Origin: Siphonodentalium dalli
Lineage: Eukaryota > Mollusca > Scaphopoda > Gadilida > Siphonodentaliidae
DNA length: 64,000 nt
Assembly (NCBI GenBank): GCA_032622095.1
Contig: CP136064.1
Location: forward strand, 277,599,614-277,663,613
Direction of reading: 5' to 3'
Shown: one piece after another, positions 36,736 through 48,546 of the stretch
How positions within the stretch are numbered: the stretch's first letter is position 1
Layout: every line of letters begins with the position of its first letter
Made by a program: the position numbers and the translations under genes
The notes under the pieces: generated by a model
What the model was told of the DNA's origin: nothing
Databases searched by the model: none
The model's input: only the letters and a program-made list of their open reading frames with translations

Positions 36736-37545
36736 AGCCCCGGTTCCATATTCCCGATTTTCTGTCCCGAATTAGTATAGTCGGCACAAATTCGGGACCA
36801 GACCAAATCGGCAGCATTCGAGAGAATTCTGGACGAGTTTTATTCCAAAAAGCCGCCGAACTGATGCCGAATTATGACAAAATTTAATCGTCCCGAACAT
36901 TGCCGAGTATTCCAGAATGCTTCCGAATATCTTCCCGAATGATCAAGAATTATCCCGAACTGATACCGAAATTTCGTGCGAGTGGCTGCCAAATTGCCCA
37001 GATTACTACCGACTTACACCGAATTGTTGCCGAATACCCCGAATCAATGCCGAACTTGTACCGAATTGATGCCGAATAGATACCGAATTGGTATTCAATT
37101 GCTGCCGAGCGTCCCGAATCGATGCCGAATTTTGCAGATACACCGGATCTCAGTATAAAAGCAGCCACACATGGCGAATTCGGGAATAACCTACCGATTA
37201 CTGCCGACTACTCCAGAATATCCACCCGAATATTGCCGAATACTGCCGACTACTCCCGAATAGGTGCCGAATTGCTCCCGAATGTCTCCCGATGATTTAC
37301 AAATCGGGAGCGATTCGGCTTGGTTCCCGATAGTTTTGAACATTTCAAAACTGTCGGGAGCGAGTCCAGAATTGTCCCGAATCGACCCCGATAGCACCGA
37401 TATCCCCGATCATGTTCGGGGGTAAAAATTCACTGTCCCGACTCGTCCCGAACTTACTCCACGATGTTTGCAAAATTATGATTCGGGAGTCATTCGGGAA
37501 CATTCGGGGTGGGAAATCGGGGATATGGAACCGGGGCTTTACTGA
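36736..37545. mobile_element. TIR element with AAGCCCCGGTTCC ends and TA duplication
   Basis: The left end aagccccggttccatattcc is matched by the inverse at about 37522-37542, flanked by TA on both sides. The interior is built from many degenerate gccgaat/cccgaat repeats on one strand and cattcggga on the other, making it highly self-complementary. It encodes no transposase. Confidence 0.7.
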
Positions 37546-37639
37546 TTCTGGTCTGTTCGTTTACCGAACCACGTCGTACGGGGTCTAATCCGTAATCTGA
37601 ATCCAGATTTTCCCACGAAATAACGACTCTGAAGATCGT

Positions 37640-39660
37640 TTTTGGTAACTTCACTTGTATCCACTATAATGGTTGCAGTGTGGTTGATTATGTTATTGTT
37701 TCCGAGAAGTACCTTTCTGAAGTATCATACTTTTGCGTTAGAAAACCAAATGAATTCTCAGACCATTGTAAACTTGCATTTCATTGAATATTGTAGTAAA
37801 GAGGAGTCTGGGTTGATGCTAATCGTTTTCGATACAAATACAACAAGCCCAAACATTCGTTAATGTGGACAAAGGATAGTTCGAATAAGGCAATGAAGAC
37901 ATTGAAAATAGATTGATGGAATTTAGGCAGGTTAATTACAAACAAAGCTAGGTTGATACTGAAGACGCTGTGGCAAACTTTACTTGAATTTATTAAAGTG
38001 ACTGCTTCAACATTAGTGAGATGTGGTAAAACCAAAAGCAGGAAAAGTAATATTTGGTTTGAAAGTAAATGTAAGGCCTAAAAAACATTATGTAAAATGC
38101 GGCCCGATAAATTTTAGAAAAATCCGAAAGATGGATGTTGCATCCAAAACATTTTCAGTGCAAAAAAAAGCATATAAAAAGGAAACGAGATATTCAGAGG
38201 ATCTCCAACGAGTTATGTTGGGATATAAGATTTTATGAAACGAGTATGATAAACTTGATCAATCAATTTTATAAAACAGTTTCATAAAATCTTATAGCCC
38301 AACACAACGAGTTGAAGATCTTGTATATCACATGAAAACAACTAGAGCTTTATGCCTTTTCCAATTCAAAATCCTTAACAGAAGCTTAAAATGCATGCTT
38401 TACACTGTTTGTTGAGATGCTTCATAACCGTATACGACAGTATTACGCGCTCGATCTGCAAACGGAAAATATAGCCCCCCCCCCCTCCATTTGCCTCTTT
38501 GTTTTTGTGTCTATTTTCGAATTTAACTTTAATGTACAAAGAAATCATTTTGCATTGTCTGGTGTTGTCATGTGCGGCTTTACAAAATAGTATTAATCCA
38601 CCTGATTCATTGTAAAGTCTTTTGTTGGCGCGATGCCAAGTTGGCGGAGAGCACGCGCCTATTCGTCACTAGTTAGATATCAGGAAACATGTAATGGCTT
38701 TTTACTGATAAAATAGAGGTTTCATGTGGTATAAAGCTAAATTGTTCCGCCAACACTTTGCGTCTAAACTTGAGACGATGGTATCATCAGATCCAGGACA
38801 GTATTGGACATTTATTCAGGAAATGCGGGTGGAAAATGTGTGATAGTGATCAGCGTTATCCCGATTCGTGTGTAAATTGTTTAACTTCACTTTATTGTGA
38901 TAATCAAAAAGGTATAGAAACCCAGTGTAGACTAAATACAGATAAGACGGATATCTTCTTCCCCATAAATAAGAAACAAATTTCATCCCTTGATGTTGTT
39001 GCAGCATTGAAAAGTATTAAAGTCACCGGGAAATGATCAACTGCGGAATGCACTTTTCAAAACTATAGGTCTGGATCTGATGGAGGACTTGACAAGGATA
39101 TTTAATCTAGTAATGCGATCTACTCACTACCCAACACAATGGAGCCAAACGGTCTTGGAACCTATTTACAAAAAATCGGATTGGTGTGACCCCAATAATT
39201 ACTGAGAGATAGCAGATCCTTTGGCAAATTATTCAATAAACACACGCATTGCGAATTTCTCAGATATGAATGAGCTAATCAGTGAAAACCATTTTGGGTT
39301 CAGAAAACAACGTAGTACTAACTATATATAAATCTTGTATACTTAAAACTGTAGCAAATAAGTACATAAAAGAAGGAAAACCAGTGTTTGCCGTATTTCT
39401 GGTAAATGATTTGATTCCGTCGATCGAGAAATCATGTCGAGTAAACTTCAACATGTTGGCATTAAAGGAATATTTTGGATATAGTCAAATCTATGTACAA
39501 TTCAAGTACATGCTCAATAAATACTATAGAGAGGGTCTTTGCCCCAAAATTATGTTAACCATTGGGGTGAGACAGGGATATATAATTTCGCCGACTCTTT
39601 TCAACATATTTATTGATAATGTTGGACATAAATTCGATGTGAATATTTAGGTCCAATATG
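37640..39660 (+). pseudogene. LINE remnant: endonuclease end to first half of reverse transcriptase
   Basis: The frames piece together SYFCVRKPNEFSDHCKLAF (37715-37775), which is the SDH box ending the endonuclease. Next is a linker (about 38030-38090), then SSDPGQYWTFIQEM (about 38780) and VVAALKSIKVTGK (38995-39036). FAVFLVNDLIPSIEK follows (about 39387), and last GVRQGYIISPTLFNIFIDN (39565-39620). All parts are separated by stops or frameshifts. The copy ends just upstream of laccase coding exon 1 and probably lies in its 5' intron. A local fold-back at 38205-38310 interrupts it. Confidence 0.75.
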
Positions 39661-39709
39661 AAGTTATTTGTACGAGGATGTGTTGATTTTTATTCTACTT
39701 TTGACGCAG

Positions 39710-39801
39710 CACCACGATGATACATCCATTGGTTACTGGGATACTACATCTAGTTACAACAATCGTGGTTACAACCTCTTTGCAGTCTCGCGAGTTGAAA
39801 G
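39710..39801 (+). CDS. Laccase coding exon 1 (signal peptide)
   Basis: The ATG at 39717 (context caccacgATGa) opens 28 codons, MIHPLVTGILHLVTTIVVTT followed by SLQSRELK: a short N-terminus, a hydrophobic core and a polar end, as in secretory signal peptides. The donor g|gtaaga at 39802 leaves phase 1. The next exon begins with the two bases that complete a GAC codon, so phase matches exactly. Upstream, a pyrimidine-rich ttattctacttttgacgcag ends at 39709 like a 3' splice site, suggesting an untranslated exon further 5'. This exon is inferred from phase, signal-peptide character and splice sites; it has no family motif of its own. Confidence 0.65.
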
Positions 39802-40179
39802 GTAAGAATAACTCCACATTTTGTTATACCAACTTTGTTTCAATCAACCTCAATCATGTTGTATATGCATTCAAATGTATGTATCGCCACATGCATTGAA
39901 TTAATCTGGGGTCAATACCACAATCCAATAACACCATTATATCAGTAAATATCATTTAAATTTCCTGTTGGTACATGAGAGAATCCACTTCACCCCGGGA
40001 CAAACATAGGGAGAAGCAGTTTCAATAAAATTAGACAGTGTTTCATTTCAATCAATTTACTTTGATGAAAGTAATGAGATGGAGTCTGTATTTTATCAGA
40101 CAGATGGATAAGTTGCACATTTGAGGAGAAGATTTAACCCAAGCTGAATCTGACTCATTTCACTTTCTCGTCACGACAG

Positions 40180-40397
40180 ACTATAGAGACCACGCATGCG
40201 CACGGGAGTGCGTGGAAGGAGATACAAAGGATTGTGAGTACTCGTTTCTGTTCGAGTACTACTACACTCTTAACAAGGCATGCTACGACTGTCCATTCAA
40301 CGTCACTGACTGCTATAGGCCGCACTGCGTAGCCGCAAATGGGGTATCCAGAGGCATATTTGTGGCGAATAGAATGGTACCTGGTCCCGGAATACAC
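40180..40397 (+). CDS. Laccase coding exon 2 (Cys-rich N-terminal segment)
   Basis: Follows acceptor tcacgacag and ends at donor cac|gtaagt (phase 0). It encodes residues 29-101: ACARECVEGDTKDCEYSF, the segment ACYDCPFNVTDCYRPHCVAA, and NRMVPGPGIH. The Cys pattern C..C...........C and YDCP..VTDCYRPHC is the hallmark of the N-terminal region of invertebrate laccase-type multicopper oxidases, just before the first cupredoxin copper loop. VPGPGI is the strand entering cupredoxin domain 1. The neighbouring intron of 4.2 kb carries the 23-bp minisatellite and a TTAA MITE. Confidence 0.92.
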
Positions 40398-40559
40398 GTA
40401 AGTTAACACGCCGCGTTTTAATCACATGCATATATCGACCAAGCTATGCAATGAGGTCAAAAACTGGGAGTTTGCTTCAGAATCTTCAACTAAACCACAT
40501 GGATATCTGTTGACGTCGACTGGTGACATAAAATAAGTCGTGGACGTGGTAGCTTGGAT

Positions 40560-40956
40560 TGAACATATTTAATGCAATAGCAATACCATTAAATGTGGTC
40601 TATCTCTTCCTATAACAAGTTTTATATAGTTTCCTGGGTATAAAATAATAAATACGAACCTAAGACCCCTGTCTGAAAACATTTCTATCATTATGTACAT
40701 AATATGTACTTATTCGGGTGCGCGAAACTGATAAGTTAGTATTCAGGTGCTATGCCAACTGGAGGAATGTAGCATTCTACTAACATCAACGAAAATCTCA
40801 AGCAGTCAATGCATTAAAATATATAAGAATGTCGGTGTGTGTTGTCAATTTAGATATAATATTTGTAAAAATAACTACTTTGAACAAGATTATTCTCCAT
40901 TTCAATTTGATCACCCTACCGCAGTGTTTCACATCACTTTAATATTGTTCTTATTT
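40560..40956. mobile_element. Right half of long-TIR fold-back element (family E)
   Basis: Shares gataagttagtattcaggtg..tatgcca, gaatgtagcattctactaac and, at its end, ttgatcaccctaccgcagtg + tttcacatcacttTAA with the copies at 47031-48236 and 60711-61085. It ends in TTAA. The left arm is missing. Confidence 0.7.
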
Positions 40957-41101
40957 CGAACTGTCTGGTACAATACATATAATCAATTGGGACATTTGTA
41001 TAAAACAATAGATTTGAGTCGACAATACCTGTCCGGAAACGCTTCTGTCAATTAATATTGAATTTATATCGATATTTTCTTGTATGATGCGATAATCAAT
41101 T

Positions 41102-41660
41102 TTAAAGGGGTACTGTACGCCAAATGTTGTTGTTGGTTTCTATAGTCTCCGAGTCTGAGAATAAGGTAACACTTTTTTCATTATTTGAAAGTCTGTTGAG
41201 TACGAAGTAGTGTTACGGATGACAAATTTACCGGAATGCAAAAATACAAATTGTCGTTGTCGAGTAATTTTTGTACAGTTTTCAACCAAATGAATCAAAT
41301 AAAAGTTATATTATAGGCATACTAGTCCCATATAATCATTTAAGTTATTGTATCGTCGCTAGTCAGTGAGTGGCTTGAGTGTTCTCCCCGTATCATCATA
41401 ATATTTTAAGCGATCGTGTGTGCGATCGGTTTAACAAGCCAGTATCCCTCATTTACTTTATTTGATTACGCAAATTCGTAATTTAATTGACGCCATTTTA
41501 TGGCTCCAGTCATAAATTCAATTTATATCAAATTATTAACTTTTAAATTATTAAATTTTAAGATAGCCTATTAACCTGAGCGTTTACAGAATACATCTTC
41601 GATATTAGATCGTTGTTGTCACCGGAAATTTAATGAAAATGGCGTACAGTACCCCTTTAA
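41102..41660. mobile_element. TTAA-flanked MITE, family D
   Basis: TIR AGGGGTACTGTACGCCA and its exact inverse at about 41640-41656, with TTAA at 41102-41105 and 41657-41660. It is 559 bp with an AT-rich interior and no ORF. It lies in laccase intron 2. Confidence 0.85.
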
Positions 41661-41994
41661 GATGGACATTTTTCCTTTACTATTTTTATAATTTTAGATA
41701 GAGTTGCCCCGCATAGTACGCCCCAAACGAACTCGAGCTGTAAATTGTCCCAAATTGATCGTATATATTGTAACGGAAAATTATAAAAAAAAATCAACAT
41801 TAATTATACCCAGGAAACTATAAAAAAAAAATTGTCATAGGAAGAGATAGACCATCTTAAAAAATAATACAACTATATAAATAAAAACATATAGTTGATA
41901 CTGAATTCTAGCCTACATATAGCTACGTTCGGGGCGAGTGTGTGTTGGACGGGCAGGAAAACGTCTACAATTGGCGATATATAGCATGATAACT

Positions 41995-44085
41995 TGAACA
42001 AATGTCCACTGACAAGTCACGAGTCAACACAGGCAAGTCACCATAGTCAACACAGACAAGTCACCATAGTCAACACAGACAAGTCACCATAGTCAACACA
42101 GACAAGTCACTATAGTCAACACAGACAAGTCACCATGGTCAACACAGACAAGTCACCATAGTCAACACAGACAAGTCACCATAGTCAACACAGACAAGTC
42201 CCCATAGTCAACACAGACAAGTCACCATAGTCAATACAGACAAGTGACCATAGTCAACACAGACAAGTCCCCATAGTCAACACAGACAAGTCACCATAGT
42301 CAACACAGACAAGTCACCATAGTCAACACAGACAAGTCACCATAGTCAACACAGAAAGGTCACCATAGTCAACACAGACAAGTCACCATAGTCAATACAG
42401 ACAAGTCACCATAGTCAACACAGACAAGTCCCCATAGTCAACACAGAAAGGTCACCATAGTCAACACAGACAAGTCCCCATAGTCAACACAGACAGGTCA
42501 CCATAGTCAACACAGATAAGTCACCATAGTCAACACAGACAAGTCCCCATAGTCAACACAGAAAGGTCACCATAGTCAACACAGACAAGTCACCATAGTC
42601 AACACAGACAAGTCACCATAGTCAACACAGAAAGGTCACCATAGTCAACACAGACAAGTCCCCATAGTCAATACAGACAGGTCACCATAGTCAACACAGA
42701 CAAGTCACCATAGTCAATACAGACAAGTCACCATAGTCAACACAGACAAGTCCCCATAGTCAACACAGACAAGTCACCATAGTCAACACAGACAAGTCCC
42801 CATAGTCAACACAGAAAGGTCACCATAGTCAACACAGACAAGTCCCCATAGTCAACACAGACAGGTCACCATAGTCAACACAGACAAGTCCCCATAGTCA
42901 ACACAGACAAGTCCCCATAGGCAACACAGAAAGGTCACCATAGTCAACACAGACAAGTCCCCATAGTCAACACAGACAGGTCACCATAGTCAACACAGAC
43001 AAGGCACCATAGTCAATACAGACAAGTCACCATAGTCAACACAGACAAGTCCCCATAGTCAACACAGACAAGTCACCATAGTCAACACAGACAAGTCACC
43101 ATAGTCAACACAGAAAGGTCACCATAGTCAACACAGACAAGTCACCATAGTCAATACAGACAAGTCACCATAGTCAACACAGACAAGTCCCCATAGTCAA
43201 CACAGTGAAGTCACCATAGTCAATACAGACAAGTCACCATAGTCAACACAGACAAGTCCCCATAGTCAACACAGAAAGGTCACCATAGTCAACACAGACA
43301 AGTCCCCATAGTCAACACAGACAGGTCACCATAGTCAACACAGACAAGTCACCATAGTCAACACAGATAAGTCACCATAGTCAACACAGACAGGTCACCA
43401 TGGTCAACACAGAAAGGTCACCATAGTCAACACAGACAAGTCACCATAGTCAATACAGACAAGTCACCATAGTCAACACAGACAAGTCCCCATAGTCAAC
43501 ACAGAAAGGTCACCATAGTCAACACAGACAAGTCCCCATAGTCAACACAGACAGGTCACCATAGTCAACACAGATAAGTCACCATAGTCAACACAGACAA
43601 GTCCCCATAGTCAACACAGAAAGGTCACCATAGTCAACACAGACAAGTCACCATAGTCAACACAGACAAGTCACCATAGTCAACACAGACAAGTCACCAT
43701 AGTCAACACAGAAAGGTCACCATAGTCAACACAGACAAGTCACCATAGTCAATACAGACAAGTCACCATAGTCAACACAGACAAGTCCCCATAGTCAACA
43801 CAGAAAGGTCACCATAGTCAACACAGACAAGTCCCCATAGTCAACACGGACAGGTCACCATAGTCAACACAGACAAGTCACCATAGTCAACACAGATAAG
43901 TCACCATAGTCAACACAGACAGGTCACCATTGTCAACACAGACAAGTCACCATAGTCAACACAGACTCCAGAGTCAACACAGACAAGTCACCATAGTCAA
44001 CACAGACAAGTCACCATAGTCAACACAGACAAGTTTATTGAACAAGTCACCATAGTCAACACATACAAGTTTATTTACCATTGCC
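41995..44085. repeat. 23-bp minisatellite, about 90 units, in laccase intron 2
   Basis: The unit tcaccatagtcaacacagac + aag is repeated for 2.1 kb. Recurrent variants (aaaggtcacc, caagtcccc, caggtcacc, gataagtcacc, caatacag) appear in the same order several times, revealing a higher-order block of several hundred bases. Units decay at the right edge (about 43960-44085). Confidence 0.98.
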
Positions 44086-44473
44086 TTCTAAAATGACAGA
44101 CATCTGTGAAGACGGAACAATTAACGCTCATATATACATGTATGAAGCAAGTTTTTTTTGCATTTTGGCGGCAACCTTCGACCCTCCCTAGCTTGGCACG
44201 ATGTCCAGATCTACACAATATCATTCAGGATGTTTTGTCTCGGAGTCGCCTTACCAACAGGTTTTTGGTTCTGAAGGGACATAAATGTTGCGAAACTGCT
44301 ACTTTAGCTTTAGGCCTAACCATCAGGCTAATGGTCAACTATACCAAGTTTAAATTCCTCTTTGCTCGCGAGTGATATTGGTAGTGAAAGACACGTAAAA
44401 CGGAAAAATAATGGTTGAACTTCAACTGGGGAACTTCAGTCTGATCCCAGATCTCAGCAGTTGAGGTCTAAGC

Positions 44474-44505
44474 AGAATGAGGTCACCCTCTGGTGACCTC
44501 ATTCT
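44474..44505. repeat. 32-bp perfect palindrome
   Basis: gaatgaggtcaccctc and its complement around a tg/tc centre. Related but imperfect text (caccctctggggacctcatt) recurs at about 51553 and 51262, with the shared cagacacactat(t/a)tc following at 44515 and 51583, so it marks a dispersed repeat. Confidence 0.7.
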
Positions 44506-44607
44506 GCAAATACCAGACACACTATTTCAAGGCACACTTATATATATGACAACTAATGTATATGGTGTTGTTGAGGAAGAAATTTCAACTTAACGTTATC
44601 TCGACAG

Positions 44608-44774
44608 GTCTGCCACGGTGACAAGGTGACCGTTCACGTAACGAACAAGCTACAAGGGGGCGAGGGTACCAGTATACATTGGCATGGTATCCTACAGAAG
44701 AATTCTCAGTTCATGGATGGCGTTGCTATGTTGACACAGTGTCCCATACCGGCACATTCCTCATTCACATACAG
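44608..44774 (+). CDS. Laccase coding exon 3 (copper loop L1)
   Basis: Acceptor ctcgacag at 44607, donor acag|gtgagt at 44775, phase 2. Encodes residues 102-156 plus part of 157. It opens VCHGDKVTVHVTNKL and contains IHWHGI (residues 124-129), the first His-X-His copper loop (L1), which serves the type 2 and type 3 copper centre. FMDGVAMLTQCPIPA follows, a strongly conserved stretch of cupredoxin domain 1 in laccases. The exon reads without a stop and joins exons 2 and 4 in phase. Confidence 0.95.
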
Positions 44775-45189
44775 GTGAGTAATTCATCATATTCGTTTGT
44801 TGTAATGCCCAATTGTTCAGGGTGGGGTCATGCAAAATTATTCAGACACAGGGTCGAAAAACAAAATCCGCTCCATTACCACCCACCACCCGGTCCATGC
44901 AAATTTCTTATTTTTCCCTGGGTCAACATTTGAGACACGCCCCCAGAAATTAGTAAATAAATAAAAGGCCGTCCGGCCACAGTGTCCCCCGAAAAAGTGG
45001 CTTCATTGGGGCCGGTTAGTCTCACATTGTAGACATGCGGCAGGGGATTAACTCAAGGTGCGACCGGTTGTGTTGTTACAACGCTGGCAATTAGGCCGAT
45101 CCAAGTTAAGCGTTGTTTATTGGGGGTTTAGGCCAAGGCCACGGTGGATTTGGAAGGGACTGTTGTTGTTGTTGTTGCTACCCGTGGGG

Positions 45190-45811
45190 ACACCCGGACT
45201 AGATGGAATTCCGGTGAACAAGACGCAACAAACATACATCAGATTCTTTGGTCTTCTCAAGCAAAAATCAACAGAATTAGGAATCAACCTTTCACCGACA
45301 TATATCTTCACCGATTACAAACCTGCTGCTCAGAACGCCCTACGATTGACTTTCTCGACAGCCATAATCAAAGGTTGCTTTTTCCACTACAGCCAGTGTG
45401 TAATGAAATATGCCACGAAAACATGCAGGATGAAGAAAGAATACGACGACGACGACCCAATCGCGAAACCATTAATCAGAAGAGCCATCGCGCTGCCATT
45501 TCTACCGGTTGACAAGATTAGCGATGCTTGTTTCACCACACTCGAAGAGAACGACATTTCACTGAAAACTACAACTGGTGATAGCGGGCTCCCATCCAAA
45601 CATATTGCGGCTGATAGACTTCATAAAGAAGGAACAAGCATTCAATGAATGTAAAATATTACAGATAACTGCGGGCGGCAAAGTGAACCCACAGAAAAGA
45701 AAGTATCGCGCCTTGGAAAATTCAAGACGGCATTTTAAGAGAGTGTACTTGGCAGGCGAAATAGACGAAGTAGAGTTCCTGGATGAAATGGCCAAGTTAT
45801 GCGGTCACTGA
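45190..45811 (+). pseudogene. MULE-type transposase fragment, frameshifted
   Basis: The frame to about 45570 has YIFTDYKPAAQNALR and then IKGCFFHYSQCVMK (the C.FH..Q motif typical of MULE transposase domains), and AIALPFLPVDKISDACF. A frame change near 45575 continues with HPNILRLIDFIKKEQAFNE and a C-terminal tail ending at 45811. The middle is shortened and the N-terminus with its zinc finger is missing. It lies in laccase intron 3. Such domains are widespread in mollusc mobile elements. Confidence 0.8.
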
Positions 45812-46224
45812 GCATGTTGTTGTCATTGTTTCTAATTCGTTAATGGTCGTACCTCATGTTTTTTTGTTATAATATTTGCATGCATTTTATATTATCCATA
45901 ACTAATAAAGTCATAAATGCAACCCAAACCTCCGTTATTTCCCATAATCAAAAGGGCAGAAAAAAACCGAATCCAATCAAGAGAAGTGGGTGATTTGGGG
46001 TGGCTGGCCCCGGGATTATCGAAAGCGCCGAGAGGCCCTTTTCTTAATCCCTCATGTTTTGCCTTTATTATAGAGAACAAAAACAAAACAAACAAAAAAT
46101 ACAATCAAATACAATAACAAATTTTAGATCATTTTTTCTTATCCAATCAAACCAACTAGGAAGGGCTTAAGTAGTCAGTAAGAGGATTATTCACACCTCT
46201 ACCCTAACCTAACGAAAACAATAG

Positions 46225-46955
46225 GTGTCTGCAAAACGGGACGACCCCTTGGGGGCATCAGCTTTTCTGAAAAAAATAGCAAGGACCCTAAATCCGAAGC
46301 AGCCAGACAAAAATGGGTGGATCGTACCCATATTCGAACTTGATCTGTATTTCGAGCTGATAAACTCATATACCAAATTTGATTCAGATATGATCACACA
46401 AACTAAAGTTATCATCCGGAAACCAGAAATTGACAGGATTCTAAGTCGTAACAGGGCCATAACTCTCACAAAAATGCGCAGAGCAAACCCATATTCGATC
46501 ATGACCTGTATTTTGGGCTGATAAACTATCACACTAAATTTGATTCAGATATGATCACACAAACTAAAGTTATCATCCGGAAACCAGAAATTGACAGGAT
46601 TCTAAGTCGAAAAAGGGCCATAACTCTAGCAAAAATGGGAGGATTGTACCCATATTCGAACATAACCTGTATTTCGAGCTGATAAACTCATATACCAAAT
46701 GTGGTTCGATATGATCACACAAACTGAAGTTATCATCCGGAAACCTGAAAATTACAAGATTCTATGTAAAAAAAATGGGCAGAGCAAACCCATATTCGAA
46801 CTTGACCTGTATTTTGGTCTGATAAACTCACCTATGAAATTTGCTTTTGATCTAATAACCGAAACTAAAGTTATCATCCGGAAACCATTTCCGGACGCAC
46901 GCACGGACGGACGGACGCCAAATTCGGGGGACAATCAGCATAATATTTAGCGTAA
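46225..46955. repeat. Tandem repeat of about 160-bp units, 4 copies
   Basis: gttatcatccggaaacc recurs about every 140-160 bp near 46407, 46568, 46729 and 46870, with agggccataactct and cccatattcgaac between. The block ends in cacggacggacggacgcc, a type of simple-repeat end common in mollusc repeats. Confidence 0.85.
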
Positions 46956-47030
46956 TTATATCAGCTTGGGTCTTTCCAGCCATTACTGTTATATATCTAT
47001 ATATTAGCAATATTAGATCCTTTGTTATTA

Positions 47031-48236
47031 CCGAGAATTTATTGAAATTGTCCTACTGCTGTGAAACACCCCGATATGGTGATCAAATAGAAATGGAGAA
47101 TAATCTTGCTCACACTAGTTATTTTTACAAACATTATATCAACGTAGACAACAAACACCGTCATTCTTATATATAACTACATGCAGTGACTCGATGGCGA
47201 AATCGTTTTCGTTATTTTATCGTCGATAGTTGCGTCCCGAATCGAGAAGAAAATATTTACAATTGAGCGTAGTTCAGACGATGTTTTCTATGGAGTGGTA
47301 TGGTCGGTTTGTTTGATATTTTCGGCGTTGTTGATAGAATGCTACATTCCTCCAGTAGGCATAGCGCCTGCATACTAACTTTTCAGTTTCACACACCAGA
47401 ACAAGTGCATAATATTATGGACTTATTTGGGTGCGTAAAACTGATAAGTTAGTATTCAGCTATTATGCCAGCCTGGGGATTTGTAGCATTCTACTAACAT
47501 CGTCGAAATTTCAAAGAAACCGACCATACCACTATATAGAAAACAGCGCCTGAACTACGCTCAATTGTAAATATTTACTTCTCGATTCGGGACGCAACTT
47601 ACAGCAACATACAAATACAAATGATTTCGATGTCGAGAGTCATTGCATTTAATTGAGTATATGTGACCCGCCATATCGAATCCAGTCGTAAGTCGGGATT
47701 TTTTACCCTGTGCCAATGCATTCTCTTATATATGCGAGTCGACCATAGGTCGCCTCGCATATATAAGAGAATGCATTGGTCTAACAATTTTTTATCATTT
47801 TTTTTAAATAAATGCTTCTTACAATTTTTAGGACATAAAATAAAAAACATCCATTACCCTGCAGGGAGCCCCACACATATATAGAAGCATATAGAAGAGT
47901 GTCGTCTGCTCATGTTTGTCTGGGGCTCTGTATGTGTGAAATTATAAAATTGTTAAAGAATACAAGAAAAAATTATTAAAATTGTAAAAAATTGTTAGGC
48001 CAATGCATTCTCTTATATATGCGAGGCGACCTATGGTCGACTCGCATATATAAGAGAATGCATTGGCACAGGGTAAAAAAAATCCCGACTTACGACTGGA
48101 TTTTATATGGCGGGTCACATATCAGAATTCTGTCAATTTGGATTAATATTCGTAAAAAATAACTACTTTGAGCAGGATTATTCTCCATTTCTATTTGATC
48201 ACCCTGCCGGAGTGTTTCACACCACTTTAACATATT
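47031..48236. mobile_element. Long-TIR fold-back element (family E) with nested MITE
   Basis: The left arm (tgtgaaacaccccgatatgg, gatcaaatagaaatggagaa, ...tgagcgtagttcagacgatg, gttgatagaatgctacattc) is mirrored by the right arm (gtagcattctactaacatcg, gaactacgctcaattgtaaa, ttctccatttctatttgatc, gtgtttcacaccactttaac). Arms are about 350-400 bp. The right arm is split by family B MITE copy 2 (47659-48122). The right end is TTAA; the left end is eroded. Confidence 0.8.
47659..48122. mobile_element. MITE family B copy 2, nested, ATAT duplication
   Basis: TIR gtgacccgccatatcgaatc on the left with its inverse on the right. The duplicated target is ATAT (47659-47662, 48119-48122). It contains two full hairpins (about 47711-47779 and 47998-48067). 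The central block (ggagccccacacatatatag) is in the opposite orientation to copy 1. Confidence 0.9.
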
Positions 48237-48295
48237 TTAGGTTTAACTGAGACATGTCTGTTATAAGATCATCTAATAAAATTTTCATCACGCAG

Positions 48296-48546
48296 CTTCA
48301 CTCCGGACAACCCAGGGACTCATTTCTGGCATGCGCACTCGGGCCTTCAGAGAGCGGATGGACTGTTTGGTCATTTCGTCGTGAGAGAACCTAAGGCTGT
48401 AGACCATCACGGAGACTCCTATGACTACGATCTCCCAGAACACACCATCATGCTCACAGATTGGCTTGGTGAACTCAGCGCCGAGAGATTTGCTTCCCAT
48501 CACCTTGACAACGGCGACAACAAACCACGATCAATAACGATAAACG
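48296..48546 (+). CDS. Laccase coding exon 4 (copper loop L2)
   Basis: Acceptor tcatcacgcag at 48295. The donor is aacg|gtttgt at 48547, a weak but GT donor supported by phase. Encodes the end of residue 157 through the first base of codon 241. Contains PGTHFWHAHSGLQRADGLFG (residues 163-182). HFWHAH is the second copper loop, one His of which serves the type 3 pair and one the trinuclear site. PEHTIMLTDW and FASHHLDNGDNKPRSITING close cupredoxin 1 and enter domain 2. Length and order match laccases. The unusual donor might lower splicing efficiency. Confidence 0.93.

Noticed and set aside
42000-44085. CRISPR-like array
   Set aside because: The 23-bp units are directly contiguous with no unique spacers, in an animal intron. 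It is a minisatellite.
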